DNA of 64,000 nucleotides from Gymnothorax reevesii (lineage: Eukaryota; Chordata; Actinopteri; Anguilliformes; Muraenidae). The translations under genes were made by a program, and so were the position numbers. The stretch is taken from contig CM056592.1 in assembly GCA_029721435.1 (NCBI GenBank), forward strand, positions 38,832,611-38,896,610, given 5' to 3'. Below the pieces are notes generated by a model, which worked only from the letters and a program-made list of their open reading frames with translations, was not told the origin of the DNA and searched no databases. This document shows positions 47,227 through 58,870 of this stretch, piece after piece (the stretch's first letter is position 1; each line of letters opens with the position of its first letter).

Positions 47227-47885
47227 TCACTGTATCAGAACTAACCTGCCCTCCGTATCAGTGTGTCAGTGACGACCTGCCCTCCATATCGAGGAGTCTG
47301 TGCTGACCAGCCCTACATATTAATGTATCAGTGCAAAACTCCCTCTTTTATCAATGTAGCAGTGATGGCCTGGCCTCCATATCAACAAATCTGAGCTGAC
47401 CTGCCTTCCATATTAATTTAACAGTGTTGACCTGCACTCTGTGCCAGTATATCAGTACTGACCTACAATCAGTGTCAATGTATGAGTGCTTACCTGCCCT
47501 CTACGTCAATGTGTCAGTGCTGATCTACCCTCAATAAATATCAATGTATCAGGACTGACATGCGCTCAATATCAGTGTATCAATGCTGACCTGTTCTCTA
47601 TATCAATGTTTTAGTACTAACCTACCCTCAGTATCAATGCATCAGTATTGACCTACTATCGATATCAAAGTATAAGAGCTGACCTGCTCTCAGAATCAAA
47701 ATATTAGTGGTGACCTGGCCTCTATTTCAATGTATCTGTACTGGTCTACCGTCAATTTCGAAGTATCAGTTCTGACCTGCCCTATATATCAATGTATCAG
47801 TACTGACCTACTCTCAATATCACTGTCACTGCTGGCCGACCCTCAATATCATATCAGTACTGACCTGCCCTATATCACTGCTGAC
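47227..47885. repeat. 31-bp degenerate minisatellite next to the exon donor
   Basis: About 20 units of a sequence like TCAATGTATCAGTACTGACC followed by TACCCTCAATA start 20 bp downstream of the IS2 exon donor. Most units are 31 bp, some 35. Units are diverged, so the array is old. Each unit has a CTGAC/CTAAC branch-site-like word. Confidence 0.85.
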
Positions 47886-49055
47886 CCGCAAATGGAAAAT
47901 CTGAAGTATTTTTGTGGTTCTGCTCTAAAAGGACAGGAAATGTGACATCAGCAAAGTGCCACACACCACAGACTATTGGACGAGGTGCAGAAAGGAAAAC
48001 AACGTAATGCAACTTACATGATGCCACTTGCAAATTTCATATGACTGTGCCTCAAGTCTCACGTCTAAAATGAGGTCGCTGACTGGCACGGCAGCTTTAA
48101 GTCTTTAACCTGAGGAGCAGCGAACCTCTGTAAAAACCAAGATGATGCTACTTTCTCAGTATTAGACTGGGAAGGGCAGTGCGATCACAGCGTAACACGC
48201 TGTATATGACAGCACAACACAGCAGAGGGCAGAACAGGACCAATCAGGACAAAGTCCTGACCTAACTGCAGCCACAACATTGGATGCAATTTTCTGAATC
48301 CTTTGTGGGTAGACTTGGTTTGGTTTCTCATGTGAGTTTCCTGGAAAGAAATTCAGTAGTACTGTATTCTTGCAGTTCATTGCACAGCCAAACCTCCGCT
48401 GGTGTATTTCACAGCGTTTCTCAACTTACCGTAGGTCTCGAAACACCTGCCCAATCCATTTATTACCAATAGTGCACATAATGGACTCTAAATCAGTCCA
48501 TCAGTATTAAATAATGGTTCAAAAGTAGGGTGTGAAACATGATTTAACAGCAAATTTTGCTATAAAAAACCTATTGAGGGTAAAGTAACCTTGTGAAGTC
48601 ATGACCGTTAATCTGAATCACTGCTTTTACATGCCATCTCTTCAGCTCTCTTTACCTCTCTCGAGAACAACAGTGAGAAAACACACTCATACACACACGT
48701 ACACGCTCCCGCTATTAGCTCTACGAGCTGCATAATTTTTGGTTGCTTAGTTTTTCCTCAAAAAATCGGCACTATTCACTTTCTTTCATGTGCACAAAAT
48801 CTGATGAAATTCTGGGTTAGTTTCCTACAGTGAGCAGTGCGTCTCTAAAGCTGCAGACTACTGTCTCGCTGGGTAATGATCTCGATCGAAACAAGGCAAT
48901 GTTTTCTTTTTCTTATAGACTCCCATGAAATTAATGAGAAATTAACTAGCTAATGAACAAAAAGAACTAGCTAGCAATGATTTTATTAACCTATGAACTA
49001 CTGATTGGAATGAAATCGCCAACCATAAACATCAGTGTGATTTTGCGGGGTTAGA

Positions 49056-49191
49056 TTGAGGCTGCTTTCACACCGGACGCGAAACGAATTTTTCACTCGA
49101 CAGATTACATTCAAAGTCAATGCAAAGACTGGAATACATGTAATCTGTCGTGCGAAAAAGTCGTTTCGCATCCGGCGTGAAAACGGCTCAA
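49056..49191. mobile_element. 136-bp CpG-rich hairpin MITE
   Basis: TTGAGGCTGCTTTCACACCG plus GACGCGAAACGAATTTTTC pairs with its reverse complement at the right (TTGAGCCGTTTTCACGCCGG, ATGCGAAACGACTTTTTCGC). GACAGATTACAT is identical in both arms. The arms are about 55 bp. CpG sites differ between arms mostly as CpG-to-TpG or CpA. Confidence 0.8.
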
Positions 49192-49626
49192 TTGTCATTA
49201 GCGTGAGCCTGTTATGCCATATCCTCTGGGGTTTACGAAGAGACCTTATGACCGCTCAGCTGTTTATTACAGGTAAGATGCGACACAACCGTGCGGTACG
49301 AAACTCTGTACACACCTGTTTAGCGAGCTGTTCAGGGAGGTGCTCTATTCCCTCTCTGTGGAACAAAGCACTTACGGAGATCCCAGAGAAGGTGTTAGTC
49401 ATGTAGAACTGCCGGCAATCTCCCACAGTTCTATTAACTAGAGAGGGGAGTAAGATCCCGCGGGACACATTACCATGCACCTGCATTAGTTCATACTGTG
49501 TTTCCTTTCAAGGCTCGGGTAACACAGTGCTGCGAATTATTCATATATATTTATCATATATTTCATCCCTGTTTAAGTTTCTTCCGCATTCAATTTTATC
49601 TTGCGTGTGTCTGGCCCGTGTGTCCT

Positions 49627-49632
<6 letters not shown>

Positions 49633-49663
<31 letters not shown>

Positions 49664-49672
49664 GTGTGTGCG
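49633..49672. repeat. (TG)n microsatellite
   Basis: TG run with a few TGCG interruptions. Confidence 0.95.
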
Positions 49673-52014
49673 CGAGTATACATTTGTGAATGAACGGCAC
49701 CCTCTGTTTTGTCACGTAACTTTCTCTTTCATCAAACCGCAGGAGAGCATTAGTTGTGTAAATACATTGTCGCTTTCGATGAGCTTCGCAATTCTCTGTC
49801 TGCGGTGATTGAATTCGTACCCTGAGTGCAAAATCCATTAATTTTTTGACGAACTCGTGAAAGGCGGGACTTGCTTGCATTTTGCTGATAAACTTCGGAA
49901 TCGCCGACAAAATATGGAAAAAGAAAGGGACGCTTTATCCGACACAGTGTCCCAGAGCAGTTTCACCGGCGAGGCTCATTGATATTTCATTGACCTGTGT
50001 TATTCTGCAACCTTTTATTCAAATTGTATTAACCCTTTGATCTTGAAAGGCTGGACTGGCTCAAAGCTAATGTGACCGGTGTCCTTCCACTGTGGGAATA
50101 GAACAGAGTGCTTTCTGCCAAAGTCATTTCCACTGCTGTCATGGATGAAGATGCATACCTTGTGCCTACCGTTTGGACAGATGTATTATTCACAGATCAC
50201 GTCTCTGACCTTTCGATGACCTCTCCGATCCAGGCAGCGGCATGTCCCACAAGGCCTCTCTCCAGTTAATTGTAGCTCATCACCTGTGATATATAGAGCT
50301 CTGAGACATGGAGGTGTTTCTGTAACTACATAGTACAATGACCTAACGGTCATTAGTGGCATATTCACAGCCCCATGACCTCTGGCAGGAGCAAAAGAAT
50401 TGGCCAGAGCATTGATCTGGGCCTGAAATGTTAGTGTAATTAAGAGCAGTCAGCTGTCGGGCCCTTAGAGCCTGGCCCTTTACTCCACCTCTCTCGCCAA
50501 AGGGGGACTGGCCCTTGGTCTGCCCAGTTAATTTAAAACCTGACTGTAAGGAATAAACTGTGAGCTAAATAACCACTATAAACATAGGAAGAAGCAAAAC
50601 AGTCGAAGGAAGGCTGGTTGCGGCGGTGTTTTGTCAGTGATCTGCTTTTCATATCGTGGCAAAGAGTCTGAAAAAAGCGCGGGGAGACAGCGAGGGAACT
50701 GGAGACACCCAGCTTCAGAGAAGATATGGCAGATATGCATTAGGAGTTGGACTGAAGGCAGCTGGAAGTTGTGTGTGGCGTGAGGCTGGAGCTGTGAAGA
50801 ATGTCAGCACCGTCAGCTCCTGCACGAAAGCCCACAGCTATTCAGGGACAATGGTAACCTAGGTAACAAGGAGCCTGGTATGAATTTGTAACCAACCGAA
50901 GAGCTGGAGAGGATGGTTTTGATGAACAGTTTGTTTTCTCTGAAAGAAGTAATTATGACAAAGTGGGGTTTTTTTTCTCAATATATTTATTTTTTTTTTT
51001 TTTTAAATGAATGCTTGTTTTTTTTGAAACCTTAGTACAATTTTCTTGGCGATTACTTGATACTGCAAATGGCCCTCTTTCGATCAATGTGAAAACATCG
51101 CTTCTGTCTGCTGTTCTGGAAGGTTCTGTAAAAGGGAAATGCTAGGCTAAGCCTAGATGTACCTGTCTTATACTGCGGGAAACAACACTGCCTTTCTCGA
51201 AGAGGACTGAAGAAATTTCTAGGAATATATCCAGTAGCTGTAGAACGAAAAAAAAGGCCCGGGCAGTTTGAGCGCGAAGCTTTCCCGCAGATGCTGTTTT
51301 GTTTCCCTTTTTTTAGCTACTCGCAGTAACCGCCCTGCTCTGAACCGGAGTTTTGCCCGTAACTGTTTTTATCTTTTCAAAGCCCAGCACAACCGCCCTC
51401 CTTCGAGCAGTGATTAGGGTTTACTTACTGGTGTCATGAGCAGGGTGGCACGAGGGTACAGGGAGGCCATCTTGTTGTCGCGGAGATCCGTAATCTGGGT
51501 GTAACGGAGAACATGCGGATAACAGACCACGGAAACCCTGGGAGTCTTTCAGACATGAATCGCTCACAGTGTTGGACAGTAATCAAATTAATTGAGCATC
51601 TGCTTATTTTATATGCTGAGAAATTGTCACATCATATGAGCACATCGACTCTTTTGGCAAACGGCTGGTGTGGACTCAGAGAAGACTTGATTTCGGGAAT
51701 TAAACAAAAGAAATGGTTCAAAAGGGGGATGTTTTATGGGGTTTTTGGTTCTCTGAGTGGAAAAAGAGTACAGCGGAAACCCAAGCTCCGACTTTGGGAA
51801 TGTCTGGAAAAACATCACGAAACACTGGCCACACTTTGTTATTCTTTGATTTAGCATCATTGAAACCATTCTGTCCTACTGTAGTCATTTAACTGTCAAC
51901 ATACCCCTGAACTGATCTCAGTTAAAATTTTGTTTTGTCCTGTAAAAGCAGAATCTTCCTCTTTATATTTTGCTCTCATTCACAGAAGCCAAACACGCAG
52001 AAACACACAAACGC

Positions 52015-52260
52015 GTTTGTATACTTATATTTGTGAGGACATTGCACTGACGTTCATTCATCCTGGACAGTCTTTTCTGAACCATTACCATAACCAAAAA
52101 ATTATGCCAAACACTAACCTCATCCAAACTCAAAGTAACTGAAGCCCTGCCTTTGGCCAGTTAGCCACAATGCTGCGTAATCTTCAGTAAAGACCACCCA
52201 AAATGTCCTCCCAACACGCAAAGTTTTTCTAAAGAAGGTTCTCACGAGTATACCTATACA
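52015..52260. mobile_element. GT/CA-anchored MITE-like repeat, near-complete copy
   Basis: The left end is ATACTTATATTTGTGAGGAC; the right end, reverse-complemented, is GGTATACTCGTGAGAACC. These are imperfect inverted ends. The interior has CATAACC/ACCTCATCC words, then AAAGACCACCCAAAATGTCC. CA repeats follow immediately (52263 onward), as in the other copies. Confidence 0.6.
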
Positions 52261-52261
52261 A

Positions 52262-53000
52262 GCCCACACACCCATTCGCACGCTCTCTCTCTCTTACACA
52301 CGCATACATACACACACACACACACAGCCTCGTACTTTTATCCTTCTGAGGACATTGAATTGACTTCCATTCATTCTTTGTGTGTCTGTGCAGCCTTTTC
52401 CTAATCTTAACAATAAGCAACGCATGCCTAACCCAAACCCTTACCCTAACCTTAACCTATCCGTAATTCTGAGCTTAACCCAAACCTTTACCTTAACCCT
52501 AACCTATGCCTAATTCTTAGCTTAACACAAACCCGTACCTTAACCCTAACCTATGCCTAATTCTAAGCTTAACACAAACCCGTACCTTAGCCCTAACCTA
52601 TGCCTAATTCTAAGCTTAACACAAACCCGTACCGTAACCCTAACCTATGCCTAATTTTTTAGCTTAACACAAACCCGTACCCAAACCCTAACCTATGCCT
52701 AATTTTCAGCTTAACACAAACTCTTGCCCTAATTCTACCATTAACCCAAGCCCTTAACCTAACCTTACCCTATCCCTAACTCTAAGCTTTTCCAAAACCG
52801 TTACCCTATCCCTAATTTTAACCTTAACCCAAACCCTTACCCTAACCTTAACCTATCCCTAATTCTAATCTTACCTCTAGTCTTTAACTAATCAGTCACA
52901 TTTTGCAGTTGTGGTCATGAGGACACATGAAAATGTCCTCACTTCCCAAAAATGTTGCCACTCTGTCGGGAAAAACGTTTTTGGTTCTCACTTTGTAGTG
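52262..53000. repeat. GT/CA-anchored repeat with 47-bp telomere-like tandem array
   Basis: After a CA run (52308-52327) and a left end (CTTTTATCCTTCTGAGGACA), about nine imperfect units of 47 bp follow at roughly 52400-52880. A unit contains TTAACACAAACCCGTACC, TTAACCCTAACC and TATGCCTAATTCTAAGC. The right part (GGACACATGAAAATGTCC, TTGGTTCTCACTTTGTAGTG) closes the element. Confidence 0.7.
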
Positions 53001-53009
53001 CGTATAGGA

Positions 53010-53045
<36 letters not shown>

Positions 53046-53094
53046 ACACGCGCGCACACGCGTGTGTGTGTGTGTGTGTGTGCGCGTTCCATAC
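53001..53094. repeat. Palindromic (CA)n-(TG)n microsatellite
   Basis: GTATAGGAACGC followed by (CA)n, a CACGCGCGCACACGCGTG centre, (TG)n and GCGCGTTCCATAC. The unique flanks GGAACGC and GCGTTCC are also inverted, so the microsatellite lies in a true palindrome. CA-rich sequence with CGCG continues to 53145. Confidence 0.85.
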
Positions 53095-54585
53095 ACACGC
53101 GCGCACACGCATTCACACACACGCGTACTCACACACACTCGTTCACCTGTTATGACTGTCACCGTTATCACGCCTCTGCTCCTCGGCTAGTCGCTAGCTG
53201 CGCTGATTGGCGTGAGCAGGTGTACCTCGCAGGGAAGCGGAGAGGCGAGTGGATGTGACAGGCCGTCTGAGTCTCCGAGGCCTGCCCTGTTCTGAGCTCA
53301 CTCCACTGGATCACGCGCAGCTCGAACCCACCGCTAAATTAAATCCTGGGTATGGTATTCATTTGTCAAAATAAAACAGAGAGCAGGGAGGGTGACTCAG
53401 CACATTACATTCGTGAGCTAAGAGGCCGGGCACGATACAGCAACACGCTGTTTACTCATGGTGTGTCTCTGAGTCCGTGCCTCTTTCTGTTTCAAATTTC
53501 AGCGGTCGAGCCAAACGCTTTTCCCCACATTCGCGGGGCATTGATTAGCATTACCTTACTTTGCGGCCTTGCGGCTGCTTGGCACGATAATTCCCTCTCG
53601 TGCTTCAGATGCATTTTGTGTCGGCTGAATCTTTACAGCGGCCTAGACCAGCATACATCAGTCAAGCTGCGCGTCTCTACACTACCTGGCTTGAAACGGT
53701 GAGCGTTGATACTCTTTGTCTGGACCATCTGTGTGTTGGCAGCTGGCAGAATCTCATCGTTCGGGGCATAACTGCCCAGATAGAGCGAGTCATTCCTCCC
53801 ATACGAGGCTGGTTCACGAGTGGGGCGATACTGGTACCGCCGGTCCACATGACTGCAGCTTGTTTTTAACGTGACCACAAGAGTTACCTCGATGTGAGAA
53901 GAGGATGGAGATTTAAATTCTACCGTTGAGTGCTAGAGGGCATTGGAATGGTGCCAGCAGATTCGTCTGAAGGCTTTTTACCTCCTGTTTTCTTGAAGCC
54001 GAAAATTGATGGCGCTGTAATTCCGCTGGCGCTGCGGTCGCAAATGGCGAAGCGCTTCCCGGCATCGATTGCGCTGCGTTTCTGCGGTTTTTCCTCGTCA
54101 GGCCTCCCACCGGCGAACAGCCTGAACCCGGGCTTTCGGCCTCCGCCTGTTACAGCCGATGCAATCCCAGCCTCAATTTTGGGCCTCCACCAGCACTTAG
54201 CGCGGCTTGCTGTCAGAGCCTCTCGTGCACATCTGCTGACCGCAGTCGCTGGAGCCGTATTGACGATGAATAATGTATCACTTGATTGTGTTTTGATTGT
54301 TTCAAGGGATTGTTGCACTCCCAATACAGTAAGTCTGCTCACTCATAAACACAGAGGTATAGTTTGCCTCCTAAATACTGTATCTCCAGTCGTTAAAGTG
54401 AGTGATTACAGCACTATGTGTTAGAATTACCTGTTTGAGGGAGTCTTAGGACATAATTGATCTTACCGCTCTATACTTGTGTGGAACGGGAACTGGAGAG
54501 AGGATAAGCAATGATGAAATAAGTAAATTCCATGTTTTCAATCGATTGTTTATTGATGGCAGTTAGGGCTGGTTCACAGGCTTGT

Positions 54586-54860
54586 GTACAGGACTCAAGC
54601 CGGAGGGCGGCAACGCGGACGAAATCCAAACCTGAACAAGACGAAACTGTCATCACCATCCCTCGCCACAATCAAGGGCCATAACTCTGTTAATAAACAG
54701 GATAGGTCATGATCAGCATATTAAGCACACAACATTTGACCGACGTAACTGTCATAGTTTTCGAAGTGACTCCATTGAAAGCGCGATGGACAGGAAGGAA
54801 GGACGTACAAACGCAATACCGTATCCCCCACACCAGAGTGTGGCGGGAAATGATTATAAT
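54586..54860. repeat. Fragment related to the 9.2-kb dispersed repeat
   Basis: AAGGGCCATAACTCTGTTAA, GTCATAGTTTTCGAAGTGA, GGACAGGAAGGAAGGACG and CCCCCACACCAGAGTGTGGC follow the same order of motifs as the repeat at 9225-9480. Diverged; ends not defined. Confidence 0.4.
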
Positions 54861-55452
54861 AATGGTGAAGAAAGAAAATAATGAATCGGACGGAGTTCAG
54901 GCTGACAGAAATGCTTAAATTAATGACCAATTGCATTACACTTTATTGCACCATACTTTCTATCATGATCAAATGACTGGTTGTGACCTTTCCCTCTCTG
55001 AATGGCTCAGTGTCGTTTTTGAAGTTCAGAGACTATGATAATATTCCATTTCAGAAGTCCCGCAGAATATGTTACAAAACATTATTATATCATGTAGCTT
55101 TATTTTTGTTTAAAAGACCTCTATCCCATCTCCCAAACACCTGCTCAGGTCCATGCTAAAGCTGCCAGACCTTCTAAAGCTTGCTTCATTAACCTGCCAG
55201 GTGGTGCAGATTTGATTGAACTGCTTCCAGGTGAGGTCTTTGAAGAGCAGGGATAGACAGGAATAGATGAGAGAGCAGTTCAGAGAATCGCAGAATTCAA
55301 TTAACCAGCGGCGTCCAGCTTCTGACACGACGTAGCGCGCGATAGCGAACGCACTAAGGACGCGATGCAGACACTGAGCAGAACAAATAATAAGCGCTAG
55401 GCCGCAGAATGACATGTTTATTTGAAGGTGCCTTGTTAGTGCCGCAGTATTT

Positions 55453-55942
55453 ATTTATTTTTTTTATTAATTTGTCATCTCCAATCCCAATTTGAAATCT
55501 GGACTGTTCAATTGGTGAACTATGTACAAGTCTTGCTCGTATTGCACTGTTGCCAATTCAGGAGAGTGTACACAGTTCGCGGCTCTCCTCCGAAGCACGC
55601 GCCTGTCAGCCACTGCTTCTTATACACCCATTGGTTGAATCGTCGCAAGTTCAGAACGAGGGCGGAGGATACCCGGACATGAACAAGCTAAGAATATTCC
55701 TGACAGGCGCCCGTCTGGCCAACAGGAGGTGCCTAGGGAACGAACAAAGCAACTTATATCACCCTTCCCGGCAGCCCCTTCCCAAATTGCATCCCTTTAA
55801 CGCAATGGCCAAATGCGCGCTACTTCTGAAAAAGCTGCCGACCACTGCTGGATGGTACAACCGGGGATCAAACCCGCGCCATGATAGTCACTTCTGCTTC
55901 GCAATGCGATGCTTTTTAACAGCGTGAGCTATCCGGCTGCTC
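55453..55942 (-). mobile_element. tRNA-derived SINE, copy 2, with target duplications
   Basis: Minus-strand head: GAGCAGCCGGATAGCTCACG (A-box-like), then GCGGGTTTGATCCCCGG (B box, close to the GGTTCGANNCC consensus). The body is shared with 43620-44075 (GTATCCTCCGCCCTCGTTCT; AACTTGCGACGATTCAACC), and the AT-rich tail follows GGGATTGGAGATGAC. It is flanked by 15-bp duplications AGTGCCGCAGTATTT (55438-55452) and AGTGCCTCAGTATTT (55943-55957), one mismatch. At about 490 bp it is long for a fish SINE. Confidence 0.85.
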
Positions 55943-56349
55943 AGTGCCTCAGTATTTTGAAAGTTATTCATTCATATCTGAATAATTTGTCCTTTGCGTT
56001 TATTGCTAGTTTGAGGCAGATATTAAATGCCGGCTTCGAGGAACAGAAGCTGGTGTTTAGGTCACAGAGGATGCCTCAGGGGTCGGTGGGTTGGTTGGGT
56101 AACTGAGGTCAAGACTCCTTGCTGGGCTCCCTTGTTCTTCATACTTTTCCCATTACAGTTTGACTCTGATGTTGTTGTTTATGCAACGCGCCCTGAATGT
56201 TGACTGTGCGGCCGCTGTTGTCAGGAAGCGGTTTAATTGTGGCATGCAGTACCATTCTTCACACTCAAATGTTCTGCTATACACAAGCAAATCAGCATTG
56301 GCAATATCTGGACCAGGATGGCAGTATATGTGCATGAGTTTCAGCGCTC

Positions 56350-56660
56350 GCGCGTGTGTGTGTGTGCGCGCGCGCTTGTGTGTGTGTGTTTTCCTGTGTG
56401 TGTGTGTGTTTTTTTATGTGCTTGTGTGTTTGTGTATAAAGGTATGCATATGCTGTCTGCGTGTATTAGCGTGTAGGTTTGTGTTTATACGTGTGTACAG
56501 TGCGTATATTTGTGTGCATATCGTATTTATTTATGCGTCTGAATCCGCGTGTGTGTTTTTGTACACGCAGACGCAGTTTGTGTGTGTGCGTTTGTGTGTA
56601 TATGTGCGCGCGCGCGTGTGTTTGTGTGTATACGTACGCATTTGGCTGAGTTATGCGTGT
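56350..56660. repeat. GT-rich cryptic microsatellite
   Basis: Interrupted GTGTGT with GCGCGCGC islands and TTTGTGTGT words. ORFs across it are Cys/Val- or His/Thr-rich artefacts. Confidence 0.85.
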
Positions 56661-56734
56661 TTTCTGTTTATCTGGCTGAGCTGACATTTGTGTGGACTCG
56701 ACTCACGCAACCCCGCTCAAGGTTGGATCCCTCG

Positions 56735-56905
56735 CCCCTCTCCCCTCCCTCTCTCTCCCTCCGTCTCTCATTCTTTCCCCGCTCCCCCCTCCGCCCCTGT
56801 CGGGAACCCCGGCTCCTTTCGTGACAGAAACCCAGAGAAGAAAGGCAACCCGTCCTTCCCCTCGCAATTTTTTTTCCCATTTTCTATTTCCCCCCTCATC
56901 CCCCC
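56735..56905. repeat. Polypyrimidine-rich tract
   Basis: C/T-rich + strand (CTCCCCTCCCTCTCTCTCCC; CCCCCCTCATCCCCCCTTTT), suited to triplex or i-motif formation. No gene seen. Confidence 0.6.
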
Positions 56906-57767
56906 TTTTTCTTCGCTCAACTCTGTTGCTTTTCACTACTGATTTTTTTCTGTTTTTTTTTTGTGTGTGTGTTTTTATTCTCAGTCCAGCCACCAGCCAC
57001 ATCTGGCTCCAATCACATCCAATCAGTCCTGACAAAGCCCTCTCAACAAATCTCCGAGGCACCGGAGTCCAAACAGGGCCCGAGCACATTTTTCGATACT
57101 GTGCCCGCAGAGGTGCCTCGCGCGGTTAACCCTTTCCACGTTGTGTTTTCCTGACTATGGTAGGGGCGGGGAGCTGTATGTAAAATAATGAAGTTAGTTA
57201 ATCCCAGTTCTCTGTTGGAGTTGGAAATGAAATCCTCATGAAAATTTGCAATTAGGTTTGGACGCTTCCCGTCATTACTGGAATTGATTAATGATTTTAT
57301 GAGTCGGGACACCCCCAGATGAATGCAGCTGTAGTTCTTACGCTAAAATGCACTTGCCTGTTAGAGAAGAATCACCATAATGAAATTCTAGTTGACTGTG
57401 GTCGAGAAAGACAACTTATACTCAACCAAAAATGTTAAGGAACAATGTTTTCTAACCCGAAAATGTGAAGTGTTTGAACTGCCCGTAAATCCCTGGTGTT
57501 GTGTATGTGATTGGCGTTAATCTGAGACACAAATTACATCAAAACATTTGATTTAGATGACTGCATGACACCAAAACAGGGTATACATGGTGAAAACGAG
57601 AATAACTCCAAGTTCTGACCATTAAATCAAGACGTCAGATAATGTCTGAAGTCATTTCAAAATCTTGTGTGAAAACCACGTGTTCTCACCTCAGCTTTGG
57701 AGAGTCTTGGTGAGATCAGAACAGGAGAAAATAGTAAAAAGATTCAGTGGTCCTTAACTTTTTTGAG

Positions 57768-57776
<9 letters not shown>

Positions 57777-57802
<26 letters not shown>
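57777..57802. repeat. (GA)n microsatellite
   Basis: Pure AG run of about 13 units after TATATATA. Confidence 0.95.
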
Positions 57803-57803
<1 letters not shown>

Positions 57804-58573
57804 ATGCAAAAATCAATTGAATCAATGGCAACCTAATTATAACTGGAAGTTGTTTAAAAATGGCCGTTTTAAAAATGTTCATGGTTGAAGTGAATGGGGA
57901 TTTCACTTCCGAATCCCGAGTGACCACTGTACTCGATAAGCTTGCAGGAGGCAACAAAAGTTACTGCTGGCCAATAGGAGTCAGCTCTATTTTGATTTGC
58001 GGCACGCCTGTAAGGCTCCGCCCTGTCGTGCCTCCTCATGAGAGCGGATCTCCGTGACGACACTCATTCTTTCATATATCCTCAAAGCTTCGGCTGCTGA
58101 CTGACAGTCCCAGCAAGATGAAACAACACAGGGGGTCCTCTGGCGATACATCCCGCCAAGTTCACTGCTCATTTTAGCGAATTTGTCAAACCCTCGTCAT
58201 TATCCCGGTAAACTAGTCGTTTTCTACGAAATTCACAGGCTTACTCTCCACCAACAAGTCACCTCATGACCCTGCCGTTGAAAGCCCTGGCCACATTCTC
58301 ATTTAGGAGGAATAAATACGTCTGTGACTGACCCTCTTCAATTTACAAGAATGCTTACGTAATTTTGTCAGTAGACAGCCTGTGTATAGGCATATGTGCG
58401 TGCATGTACATTTTCTCAAACGAGTTTGCTATAATTTCTTCACCCTTAGATTGAATATTCCTCTATGCCTCTCATTTTTAAACCAATAAGTGGGCCCTCT
58501 CAAAATGTCGGCCCCCGCAATCTGTGTCCCCAAATTCGTCCCCGCCTCCCTACCGACAGCCCCATATATAGCA

Positions 58574-58598
58574 AATATATATATATATATATTTGCGT
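58574..58598. repeat. Palindromic (AT)n
   Basis: GCAAATATATATATATATAT followed by ATTTGC is a perfect palindrome of about 26 bp. Confidence 0.85.
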
Positions 58599-58623
58599 CA
58601 GCCTGTGGTCCTTAATTTAATTA

Positions 58624-58870
58624 AGTATAATAATGAAGGACTTTAGTTCTGCATATGATATTCACGGTGTGATTTCTGACCCAAGGATAGTGCACTTTGG
58701 CTCCTCAGTAATGATGGAATACCCGATCTTGTTTAGTTAACACTTGTTATTGAATATGCTGTAAAGCCAACTTTTCGTTAAATCAACTTATTTTGTTCTT
58801 AAACTATCGTTGGGTCAGAAATCACACCGTAAATAATAAATGCAGAACTAAAGTCCTTCAGCATAGTATT
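58624..58870. mobile_element. 247-bp MITE with about 65-bp inverted repeats
   Basis: TGAAGGACTTTAGTTCTGCA plus CACGGTGTGATTTCTGACCC on the left recurs as the reverse complement at the right (GGGTCAGAAATCACACCGT, TGCAGAACTAAAGTCCTTCA). The spacer is about 110 bp and AT-rich. No ORF and no clear target duplication. Confidence 0.8.

Noticed and set aside
52400..52880. True telomeric repeat
   Set aside because: Units are 47 bp with only scattered CCCTAA words; it is a tandem array within a dispersed repeat.
53920..54424. Overlapping ORFs on both strands (140 and 164 codons)
   Set aside because: GC-rich intronic sequence with few stops; no recognisable motif and no repeated or spliced structure. 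At most a conserved non-coding element.
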